Source: Candidatus Bathyarchaeota archaeon (GTDB lineage Archaea > Thermoproteota > Bathyarchaeia > Bathyarchaeales > UBA233). Taken from it: DNA of 7,564 bases. The translations under genes and the position numbers were made by a program. Position 1 is the stretch's first letter. Every line of letters starts with the position of its first letter. The stretch lies in contig JAMDCS010000146.1 of assembly GCA_023488835.1 (NCBI GenBank), positions 1-7,564 of the forward strand, read 5' to 3'. The notes beneath the pieces were generated by a model that saw only the letters and a list, made by a program, of their open reading frames with translations, was not told the origin of the DNA and ran no database searches. Positions 1 through 6,005 of the stretch are shown in pieces.

Positions 1-1
1 A

Positions 2-514
2 CCGATTTTTGAAATAGCGTTTCCTTGGTTTAAATGGATAATCTACAATAACGGCATTACTACGGCATTCTCCACGTTCTTTAGGGTTCTTGGCGCCGTC
101 TCAGCAATGTTCTTTCTGGTACTCACCACATCTATGACTGACATTTTCATAAGCCTCAGAAAAATCCATCTCCCAAAAGTCCTCATCGAAATCAGCCTGC
201 TAATTTACCGCTACATATTCGTCTTCATGGAAGTCGCCTCAAAAATGAACACCGCCCAAAAACTGCGGCTGGGACAATCAGGCTGGCTTAAACGCATTCG
301 CTCAACCGCGCTTCTCGCAGGCAACCTTTTCATCAGAACCTTGGAGCAGGGTGAACGCACCTTCATCGCCATGAACGCGCGAGGCTACGGTGGCAATATC
401 CGCGTCCTCGAAGACCAGCCTAAACCCAGCAAAACAATCCTTGCAGGCATCTTAGTTCTCGACGTCATGCTTGCGCTAATCGCGTTAAACATAATCCAGA
501 TATGGAGTTTGTAA
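2..514 (+). CDS. cbiQ: CbiQ, transmembrane (EcfT-type) subunit of cobalt ECF transporter, 5' truncated by window edge
   Basis: The frame is open from the window edge and gives the last 170 residues of a protein whose family is about 250-270 residues long. It is the integral-membrane coupling subunit that links the substrate-binding CbiM/CbiN module to the CbiO ATPase for Co2+ import. Visible features are hydrophobic segments (around ISLLIYRYIFVF and a final helix ILAGILVLDVMLALIALNII) and the cytoplasmic coupling region. That region ends in the motif AMNARGYGG, matching the second Ala-Arg-Gly signature of EcfT proteins; the first such motif appears as the divergent KLRLG. The stop codon is 4 bases before cbiO, so the two are surely co-transcribed. 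The true start and promoter lie left of the window. The identification is firm; cobalt rather than another metal is inferred from the adjoining cobalamin genes. Confidence 0.9.
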   Translation, partial: PIFEIAFPWFKWIIYNNGITTAFSTFFRVLGAVSAMFFLVLTTSMTDIFISLRKIHLPKVLIEISLLIYRYIFVFMEVASKMNTAQKLRLGQSGWLKRIRSTALLAGNLFIRTLEQGERTFIAMNARGYGGNIRVLEDQPKPSKTILAGILVLDVMLALIALNIIQIWSL

Positions 515-518
515 GTGT

Positions 519-1373
519 ATGTTGTTTAAAATCGAAAACCTCTCCCATGAATACTCAGATGGCACCCTCGCGTTAGATAACGTCTCCTTGAGCTTTGAGA
601 GAGCCGAACGCATCGCCCTCTTAGGCACAAACGGCTCAGGAAAAACCACCCTCCTCAACCACCTCAACGGCATCCTCAAACCCACCTCAGGCAAAATCCT
701 TTTCGAAGGCAACCCTCTCCGATACGATGCAAAGTCACTTTTGGAACTCCGCAAACGCGTGGGGTTTGTGTTCCAGGACCCAAACGACCAACTCTTCGCA
801 CCTACAGTCAAACAAGACGTTGCCTTCGGACCCCTTAATCTGGGCTACAGCACAGAAAAAGTCAAAACCATCGTCGACGAAGCCCTCAGAACCGTGGGCA
901 TGAGTGAATTCACCGAGAAACCGCCACATTTCCTGAGCCTTGGACAGAAAAAGCGCGTCGCGCTCGCTGGAGTGCTTGCCATGCAACCAGAAGTCATCAT
1001 AATGGATGAACCCACCTCCAACCTAGACCCCCGGGCCACCAGCGAAATCCTTCACCTCCTTCTACAATTAAACAAGCAATCTGGCATCACACTGCTCTTA
1101 GCTACGCACGACGTGGATATGGTGCCCCTCTTCGCCAACAAGCTTTACATCCTAAACAAAGGCAAACTCGTCTCCGAGGGCACGCCAAAAGAGACCTTCT
1201 CAAACGGCGAACTCATTCGCCAAGTCAACCTGCGTTCGCCTAGAATAACGCACCTCTTTGAAGTGCTCAAGCGCGAAGATAACCTGCCTATAGATGTTGA
1301 GCTACCGTTAACCATCGGCGAAGCTAGAAAAGAAATAATGAGATTAGTGTGGGAAAAAGAGAAGAAGCCATAA
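519..1373 (+). CDS. cbiO: CbiO, cobalt ECF transporter ATP-binding protein
   Basis: This 284-residue ABC ATPase is complete and of normal CbiO length. It would energise cobalt uptake with CbiQ at the cytoplasmic membrane face. All ATPase motifs are present: Walker A GTNGSGKTT (36-44), Q-loop FQDPNDQLF (85-93, the DPNDQLF form typical of CbiO/EcfA), signature LSLGQKKR (139-146), Walker B IIMDEPTSNLD (160-170) with catalytic E164, and the H-switch histidine H197 in ATHD. The signature has Leu in place of the first Gly of LSGGQ. The ATG start is 4 bases after the cbiQ stop, with a GGAG at 504-507 about 11 bases upstream. A C-terminal region of some 60 residues follows the ATPase core, as is usual for CbiO. 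The gene ends one base from the stop of the oppositely oriented cbiH. Confidence 0.95.
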   Translation: MLFKIENLSHEYSDGTLALDNVSLSFERAERIALLGTNGSGKTTLLNHLNGILKPTSGKILFEGNPLRYDAKSLLELRKRVGFVFQDPNDQLFAPTVKQDVAFGPLNLGYSTEKVKTIVDEALRTVGMSEFTEKPPHFLSLGQKKRVALAGVLAMQPEVIIMDEPTSNLDPRATSEILHLLLQLNKQSGITLLLATHDVDMVPLFANKLYILNKGKLVSEGTPKETFSNGELIRQVNLRSPRITHLFEVLKREDNLPIDVELPLTIGEARKEIMRLVWEKEKKP

Positions 1374-1374
1374 T

Positions 1375-2205
1375 CTACTCGGATAGGTCGTAGCCTCTTG
1401 CTGTAACCATCTTGCCGTTAATGACCCTCGTCGCCGAATTACCTACGATTATGGTGGTGACCATGTCGATTTCGCAGTTTAACATATTCTTTAGTGTTGT
1501 AATAATGCACTGCTCATCTTTACGTCCTGCCTGCCTAACGATGCCAACAGGCGTTTGAGGCTTGATATGTTTTAGCATTATCTCATAAGCCTTCGCTAAG
1601 GGTTCGACTCTGCCTTGGCTTTGCGGGTTATAAAGAACAATCGAGAAATCAGCTGAAGCAGCCGCTTCCAATCGGCGCTCAATTTTTTCCCAAGGCGTCA
1701 AAAGGTCGCTTAGGCTGATGACTGCAAAGTCGCTGACCAAGGGTGCTCCAAGGATTGCGGATGCCGCGGTGGCTGCTGTGACACCTGGAACAATCTCAAC
1801 AGGCAAGTCTTTTTTTTCCAGTGAAGCAACCTCTAAAACTACGCCAGCCATGCCGTAGACGCCTGGGTCGCCGCTACTTACCATCACAACATGTTTGCCT
1901 TCACAGGCTTTTGCAACGGCGATTTTGGCGCGTTCCACTTCTTTGCCCATGGTGCCAGAAACAACTTCCGCGTCCTTTTGGATGATAGATTGGATTAGTT
2001 TAATGTAAGTTCCATAACCTACAACTACGTCGGCGGCTTCGATTTCAGTTCGGGCTTTAGGTGTTAAATGCTCAAGGCTGCCGGGACCGATGCCGACTAC
2101 GCTTATTCGCCCTCGGCTACTGCCACAGTTACACTGTTTAGCTTGGTTTTCTTCAGTATTAATTTTGAGTTTTTTCCCGCTACTATTAGTGCTGCTCGTT
2201 CGCAT
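1375..2205 (-). CDS. cbiH: CbiH/CobJ, cobalt-precorrin-3 (cobalt-factor III) C17-methyltransferase
   Basis: This SAM-dependent tetrapyrrole methylase of 276 residues is predicted to methylate C17 and drive ring contraction of cobalt-factor III. Family motifs are VVGIGPGS (36-43), SSGDPGVYGMAG (110-121), EIVPGVTAATAAS (137-149) and a C-terminal part with VLYNPQS and PVGIVRQAGR, which distinguishes CobJ/CbiH from its paralogues. The conserved domain begins only at residue 34; the first 33 residues are a polar extension containing Cys-Asn-Cys (25-27). They are encoded where the gene overlaps the last 103 bases of cbiG. The chosen ATG is the only ATG/GTG/TTG upstream of the domain and has GGAGG at 2209-2213, three bases away. 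An unorthodox ATA start at codon 34, preceded by GAGG and touching the cbiG stop, would give the bare family domain. This is the last gene of the minus-strand operon in the window. Confidence 0.92.
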   Translation of the reverse strand: MRTSSTNSSGKKLKINTEENQAKQCNCGSSRGRISVVGIGPGSLEHLTPKARTEIEAADVVVGYGTYIKLIQSIIQKDAEVVSGTMGKEVERAKIAVAKACEGKHVVMVSSGDPGVYGMAGVVLEVASLEKKDLPVEIVPGVTAATAASAILGAPLVSDFAVISLSDLLTPWEKIERRLEAAASADFSIVLYNPQSQGRVEPLAKAYEIMLKHIKPQTPVGIVRQAGRKDEQCIITTLKNMLNCEIDMVTTIIVGNSATRVINGKMVTARGYDLSE

Positions 2206-3188
2206 ACTCCTCCAACACCGATTTTTTCCTGAACCATCGCTGAGTCAGGTGAGAGATCACTGTGATTTAATGAACGAAGTGCATCGACACTTAAAAACTC
2301 AAGCGGCGCACCCAACCGCTCCACGGCTTCAACCATAGGTTTTGAGGCGCGTTTGATGTCTACTGTGGCAAAACGGCTAACGCTTGACAGGGGAATATGC
2401 AGCCGTTCCAATGAAGCATCCACCGCTTCAATTATGCTCTCGGCAGTTGAGTCTTTCCGTGCGCCTAAACCCACAACTATGGTTTTGGTTTTCAGGATAG
2501 TGAAGGGCTTAACGAACTTGGCGATAGATAAGGGTTCATGGGTGATTATTACGCCGGCATCATAACGGTTGATGATTTCCAATGCTTGCACGCCATTTTC
2601 AGCTTTCTTGATTTCAAAACAGCCAATCGCATCTACTGGAATCTTGACGTCTCCAATTAAAACAACAACGACATGGTCACCGTTTACAATGGCAGAATTT
2701 ACCGCGACCAGACTCTCGGGGTTTTGGATGGCTAAATGTAGGTTTTTTGCAATTTCGTCAACGCTCATTTTTCCTGTGACATCTGAGGCGGTGGTGATTA
2801 CGGGGGTCGCGCCTATGCCTTTGGCGATTGTCCTTGCCAACTCGTTTGCGCCGCCATAATGGCCTGATAGGAGGCTTATGACAAAATTTCCCGTTGCGTC
2901 AACGCCGACGACTGCGGGGTCCGTTAGTTTGCTCTCAAGAAGCGGAGCAACTGCACGGATAACAATGCCCGTTGCCATAACAGCGACCAAAGCGTCCACC
3001 GTGCTGTAAGTGTCTTTGATGAAGTCTGCCAATTTTTTTTCTAAGGTGACAACACCGTTTTGATTGTATTTTTTGGGGGCAAAAACCGTTGAGTTCAAGC
3101 CAGCTTTGTCTAAGGCTTCCTTTATTTTCAGCGCAGTCTCTACACCACGCCTCGTTATCGCAACAACAGCTATACCCTTAGCATACAT
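2103..3188 (-). CDS. cbiG: CbiG, cobalt-precorrin-5A hydrolase
   Basis: CbiG opens the ring-A delta-lactone of cobalt-precorrin-5A and releases the two-carbon C20 fragment as acetaldehyde, a step specific to the anaerobic pathway. The N-terminal and central parts carry the CbiG signature region: VMATGIVIRAVAP, then DPAVVGVDATGNFVISLL, then SGHYGGANELA (about residues 70-119), followed by PVITTASD. The C-terminal CbiG_C domain starts near VGLGARKDS (about 240) and contains EKIGVGGVCERAAL (about 321-334). It ends in the usual VTVAVA strand. I choose the ATG at 3186-3188, which gives 361 residues and a TGATG junction with the stop of cbiF. The GTG one codon upstream (3189-3191) is equally possible and would give a 4-base overlap. 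No clear ribosome binding site is seen, so translation is probably coupled to cbiF. The 3' end overlaps cbiH by 103 bases. Confidence 0.93.
   Translation of the reverse strand: MYAKGIAVVAITRRGVETALKIKEALDKAGLNSTVFAPKKYNQNGVVTLEKKLADFIKDTYSTVDALVAVMATGIVIRAVAPLLESKLTDPAVVGVDATGNFVISLLSGHYGGANELARTIAKGIGATPVITTASDVTGKMSVDEIAKNLHLAIQNPESLVAVNSAIVNGDHVVVVLIGDVKIPVDAIGCFEIKKAENGVQALEIINRYDAGVIITHEPLSIAKFVKPFTILKTKTIVVGLGARKDSTAESIIEAVDASLERLHIPLSSVSRFATVDIKRASKPMVEAVERLGAPLEFLSVDALRSLNHSDLSPDSAMVQEKIGVGGVCERAALIVAGKNSKLILKKTKLNSVTVAVAEGE
2209..2213 (-). promoter_or_regulatory. Possible ribosome binding site for cbiH inside cbiG
   Basis: GGAGG occurs three bases before the cbiH ATG. The same bases encode the conserved Gly-Val-Gly-Gly-Val of CbiG, so the match may be due to coding constraint, and the spacing is short. 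It still gives modest support to the long-overlap start. Confidence 0.45.
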
Positions 3189-3952
3189 CACTCTTCGCCT
3201 TTACGGAACCCTGTGGTGAACTTGGGGTCATAAAGTTTAGATAAATCGTATGCTTGTGGATCGAGGACTTTTCCGACGAAAATCAGCGCGGTCTCGGTTA
3301 TGCCTGCGGCTTTGACTTTTACGACGATGTCGGCGAGTGTGCCTTTAACGATTTTTTGCTCTGGCCACGTTGCCTTGTACACCACTTGGCAGGGTGTGTC
3401 TTTGGGATAGCCGCCTTTCTGGAGCTCATCCACGACACGGGCGATGTGTGGGGTGCCAAGGAAAATAACCATGGTTGCTTGGTGCACGGCTAGTTTGCGG
3501 ATGCTTTCGGCTTCGGGCACGGGTGTTCTGCCTTCTGGGCGGGTGATGATTACGGTTTGTGAGATGTTTGGCAGGGTTAATTCTCGGTTTAGTGCCGCAG
3601 CTCCGCCTAAGAGACAGCTTACGCCTGGAATACGGAAATACTCGATGCCTTCTTTGTCTAAGAAAGTCATCACTTCTTGAATGGCACCGTAAAAGCTTGG
3701 GTCACCGTCGTGAACTCGCGCGACAAGTTTGCCAGCCTTAACGCCTTCAGCCATGACTTTTTGGACTTCGGGCAGGCTCATTTTGGCGCTATCATGCAGT
3801 TCCACGCCTTTTTTGCAGTATTTGAGGTACTCTGGGTTTAGTAAGCTGCCTGCGTAAATGACGACGTCGGCTTGTTCGAGCCATTTCTTGCCTTTAAGTG
3901 TGATAAGTTCTGGGTCGCCGGGACCTGCGCCTATGAAGACAACTTTTTTCAT
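3188..3952 (-). CDS. cbiF: CbiF/CobM, cobalt-precorrin-4 C11-methyltransferase
   Basis: This complete 254-residue SAM-dependent tetrapyrrole methylase adds the C11 methyl group to cobalt-precorrin-4. Motifs run GAGPGDPELIT (8-18), YAGSLLNPE (33-41, diagnostic of CbiF/CobM), HDGDPSFYGAI (81-91, the substrate/SAM loop), RIPGVSCLL (107-115) and TRPEGRTPVPE (137-147), another CobM-specific stretch. The ATG start overlaps the TGA of cbiL in an ATGA (3949-3952). A GGTGG ribosome binding site lies at 3959-3963, six bases upstream. The gene stops with TGA at 3188-3190, directly coupled to cbiG. The length and motif set are normal and nothing suggests damage. Confidence 0.96.
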   Translation of the reverse strand: MKKVVFIGAGPGDPELITLKGKKWLEQADVVIYAGSLLNPEYLKYCKKGVELHDSAKMSLPEVQKVMAEGVKAGKLVARVHDGDPSFYGAIQEVMTFLDKEGIEYFRIPGVSCLLGGAAALNRELTLPNISQTVIITRPEGRTPVPEAESIRKLAVHQATMVIFLGTPHIARVVDELQKGGYPKDTPCQVVYKATWPEQKIVKGTLADIVVKVKAAGITETALIFVGKVLDPQAYDLSKLYDPKFTTGFRKGEE

Positions 3953-4737
3953 TTTTTGCCACCGTTGCCGTTTCCGTTTTGTTTCCAGTGAATGGGAACC
4001 TGACTTTTCTTTACGATAGCTACTGAGAAGTAATCTTCCGTTATGTCCCAGCCATCGACATCACCTAGTTTGCCTACGAGGACTTTCTCTTCAGGCAAGG
4101 TGCAACGCTTGACCAAGGCGATGGTTGAGTTTTCAGTAAAGCCCGACTTCAAAAGAATCGGAAGGAACTCCTTAATGTGGAACGCACACTTCATGAACAC
4201 CAAGTTATCCGCATGTTTAGCGGCATCTTCAATGTGGGCTGGAGACAGGTCTGAAGGAATAATCGTGACCACTTCCTCTTTTTCCGCCAAAGGCAATTTG
4301 GCACTTGCTGCAGCAGCAGTCACCGAAGTTACGCCCGGTATGATTTCAAGCTCGATTTCAGGGTAGGTTTCCTTGACGCATTCGTAGAGATAGAGGAAGG
4401 TGCTGTAGAGCATGGGGTCGCCCAAGGTGATGAATGCGACGTTGCCTTTTTTTGCTTTTGCAGCCACGATGGCGGCGTTTTCTACCCAGAGTTTTCGGTT
4501 GTTAAGTTCGTTTTTAGTCATTGGAAAAACAAGTTCAAGAACCTCTGCAGGTTTCAGCCGTTCAGCTAAGATTTGTTTAACCATGCTAAGCGCCATGCTG
4601 GGCTTGTTTGCATGGGATTTTGGGACGCATATGACGTCCGCTGCTTTGAGGGCTTTCACTGCTTTAATCGTGATGAGTTCTGGGTCGCCGGGACCAACCC
4701 CGATGCCTATGAATACTCCAGCCAAATCGTTTTTCAC
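3949..4737 (-). CDS. cbiL: CbiL/CobI, cobalt-factor II C20-methyltransferase
   Basis: This SAM-dependent methylase of 262 residues methylates C20 of cobalt-factor II/cobalt-precorrin-2, the first committed methylation after cobalt insertion. It shows GVGPGDPELIT (13-23), a following ADVICVPK strand, TLGDPMLYSTF (104-114, the YSTF form typical of CbiL/CobI) and EIIPGVTSVTAAA (131-143). The GTG start at 4735-4737 directly abuts the TAG stop of cbiT with no spacer, so reinitiation is likely; the GGTG that could act as a ribosome binding site overlaps the start itself. The protein ends in a low-complexity tail of alternating Asn and Gly followed by GKK. The bases encoding that tail contain the ribosome binding site of cbiF. 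The gene sits between cbiT and cbiF. Confidence 0.95.
   Translation of the reverse strand: MKNDLAGVFIGIGVGPGDPELITIKAVKALKAADVICVPKSHANKPSMALSMVKQILAERLKPAEVLELVFPMTKNELNNRKLWVENAAIVAAKAKKGNVAFITLGDPMLYSTFLYLYECVKETYPEIELEIIPGVTSVTAAAASAKLPLAEKEEVVTIIPSDLSPAHIEDAAKHADNLVFMKCAFHIKEFLPILLKSGFTENSTIALVKRCTLPEEKVLVGKLGDVDGWDITEDYFSVAIVKKSQVPIHWKQNGNGNGGKK
3959..3963 (-). promoter_or_regulatory. Ribosome binding site for cbiF inside the cbiL Asn/Gly tail
   Basis: GGTGG sits six bases before the cbiF ATG. It is part of the codons for the Gly-Gly that closes the Asn/Gly-rich C-terminus of CbiL, so one stretch serves both purposes. Confidence 0.6.
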
Positions 4738-5343
4738 CTAAGGTTTTGTCGCTGAGACAATTGTTATGGGATTTCTTGCCATCATCATGGTGCCGCTGTT
4801 TATTTGTTTTCCCTTCGCCACCGAAATATGTGCGACATCGATATCTTTGAAGCCCAGCGCTTTGAGTTCTTCAATTGCCAAGGTTGCTGTTTCCAAAAGA
4901 ATGGCGTTCACGACAATTCTACCATTCGATTTCAGCTTATTGCTAGCGATTTGAAGTATAGTTCTAAGGGACACGCCGCCTCCACCAATAAGGATGGCAT
5001 CGGCGTTTGGAAGGGTTAGTAGTGCTTGGGGCGCTTTACCGCCGGCAATGGAGACGTTGCCTTTAACGCCGAATTTTTCCACATTGCTGGTTGTTAGCTT
5101 GATTGCCGCTTCGTCCTCGTCAATAGCATAAACTTTGCCTTTGGGAGAAACCTGAAGCGCTGCCTCCACAGTTAACCCTCCCGTGCCGCAACCAACATCG
5201 ATAACAACGTCTCCTTCACGTAAGCGCGCTTTGGATATGGTGACCGCTCGGATTTCCTCTTTGGTTGGACCAGGAACCTCATCGCTCTGGTTAAATGCTT
5301 CGTCAGGTATTCCTGGCGTCTTGTAAATCCATTCTTTAGCCAT
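4738..5343 (-). CDS. cbiT: CbiT, cobalt-precorrin-6B C15-methyltransferase (decarboxylating)
   Basis: This class I (Rossmann-type) SAM methyltransferase of 201 residues methylates C15 and decarboxylates the C12 acetate chain. It begins with the family signature WIYKTPGIPDEAF (5-17) and the T-K-E-E-I-R-A segment (27-33). The SAM-binding loop is IDVGCGTGGLTVE (48-60), the acidic end of strand 2 is YAIDED (72-77), and a Gly-rich IGGGG follows at about 118-122. It is free-standing, not fused to CbiE as in aerobic CobL. The ATG lies 18 bases after the stop of cbiE, the widest spacing in the operon, and I see no ribosome binding site in that spacer. Its expression could therefore suffer if ribosomes drop off at the premature stop in cbiE. 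It ends with TAG, immediately followed by the cbiL GTG. Confidence 0.95.
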   Translation of the reverse strand: MAKEWIYKTPGIPDEAFNQSDEVPGPTKEEIRAVTISKARLREGDVVIDVGCGTGGLTVEAALQVSPKGKVYAIDEDEAAIKLTTSNVEKFGVKGNVSIAGGKAPQALLTLPNADAILIGGGGVSLRTILQIASNKLKSNGRIVVNAILLETATLAIEELKALGFKDIDVAHISVAKGKQINSGTMMMARNPITIVSATKP

Positions 5344-5735
5344 TCGAATTCAACTTACTGTTTAGTTAGTGGTTTGCTTGATAACCATTACGCATAGCGA
5401 GCCAAAAGTCTGCCCAGAAACCTTCTCCAAAGTGCTCTCTGTAACATTTTCATTTTCAAGAGTTATGTTTTCGCAGACGTAAACGGGCGTTTGCTTGTCT
5501 GTGTCCAACTCGATAAGGAAGGAGGCGATGTCTTTTGGTGTGAACCCTCGCGAGTTAGGCAGAAGCAGAATCGTACGACCACATTTAACGGCAGAAACCA
5601 ATTTCTCCTTCTCCTCGTCAGAGACTTCGTCGTGGAAAGTAAATAACCGAGTATTGTCCCAGCTGATGTTTAACCGTGCAGCACAAGCCTGAATCGAACT
5701 AACGCCTGCGACAACATTAATGTCCCCTGCTTTGA

Positions 5736-5759
5736 CTAAACCTTTTCACAGGTGACATT
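5736..5759 (-). repeat. Inverted repeat arm 1 (24 bases), contains the cbiE premature stop
   Basis: Read on the minus strand, this segment is identical over 24 bases to the plus-strand segment 5890-5913. It covers the cbiE codons just after GDPGFSGLL and includes the in-frame TGA. The encoded residues (Q-C-H-L-stop-K-G-L) do not resemble what the family has after this motif, so this arm is probably the derived copy. Confidence 0.95.
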
Positions 5760-5889
5760 GCAATAGCCCCGAAAAGCCTGGGTCACCTGTTGATAATAAA
5801 GCCACATTTTTGCCGTTTTTGATTGATTCGGCTGCGTGCTTGAGGGATTCGTTTAGATTTTTTGCAGTCAAAACAACCGATTCCCCCTT

Positions 5890-5913
5890 AATGTCACCTG
5901 TGAAAAGGTTTAG
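5890..5913 (+). repeat. Inverted repeat arm 2 (24 bases), probable source copy
   Basis: This is the perfect inverted partner of 5736-5759, separated from it by 130 bases (5760-5889). On the coding (minus) strand of cbiE it reads L-N-L-F-T-G-D-I, which fits the normal CbiE sequence between the IGAQRS strand and the VLTAKN segment. This arm is therefore probably ancestral. Homology stops abruptly at both ends. Confidence 0.95.
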
Positions 5914-6005
5914 GCTTCTTTGCGCCCCAATAACAACTTGGGCTTGCTGCACCGTTTTTCTTGCGGCTGGCGTAACGTAGTCTGGGCTGCCTGGTCCGAC
6001 GCCGA

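Noticed and set aside
735..986. Minus-strand open frames opposite cbiO
   Set aside because: They overlap the ABC ATPase motifs of cbiO, have no independent support and are antisense shadows.
5602..5748. A frameshift as the cause of the split cbiE
   Set aside because: The coding stretches before and after the stop are in the same frame (stop base 5746 to downstream codons is a multiple of three) and CbiE-like sequence resumes right after the TGA. A substitution or segment replacement explains it, not an indel.
5746..5748. Selenocysteine or genome-wide UGA recoding
   Set aside because: No family reason for Sec at this position is known to me, Trp uses TGG throughout, and cbiL and cbiF end in TGA. 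The inverted duplication gives a simpler origin for the stop.
5736..5913. Invertible phase-variation switch using the 24-base arms
   Set aside because: The segment between the arms encodes CbiE correctly in its present orientation. Flipping it gives unrelated residues and an early stop, and the stop in arm 1 would remain unexplained. No recombinase gene is in the window.
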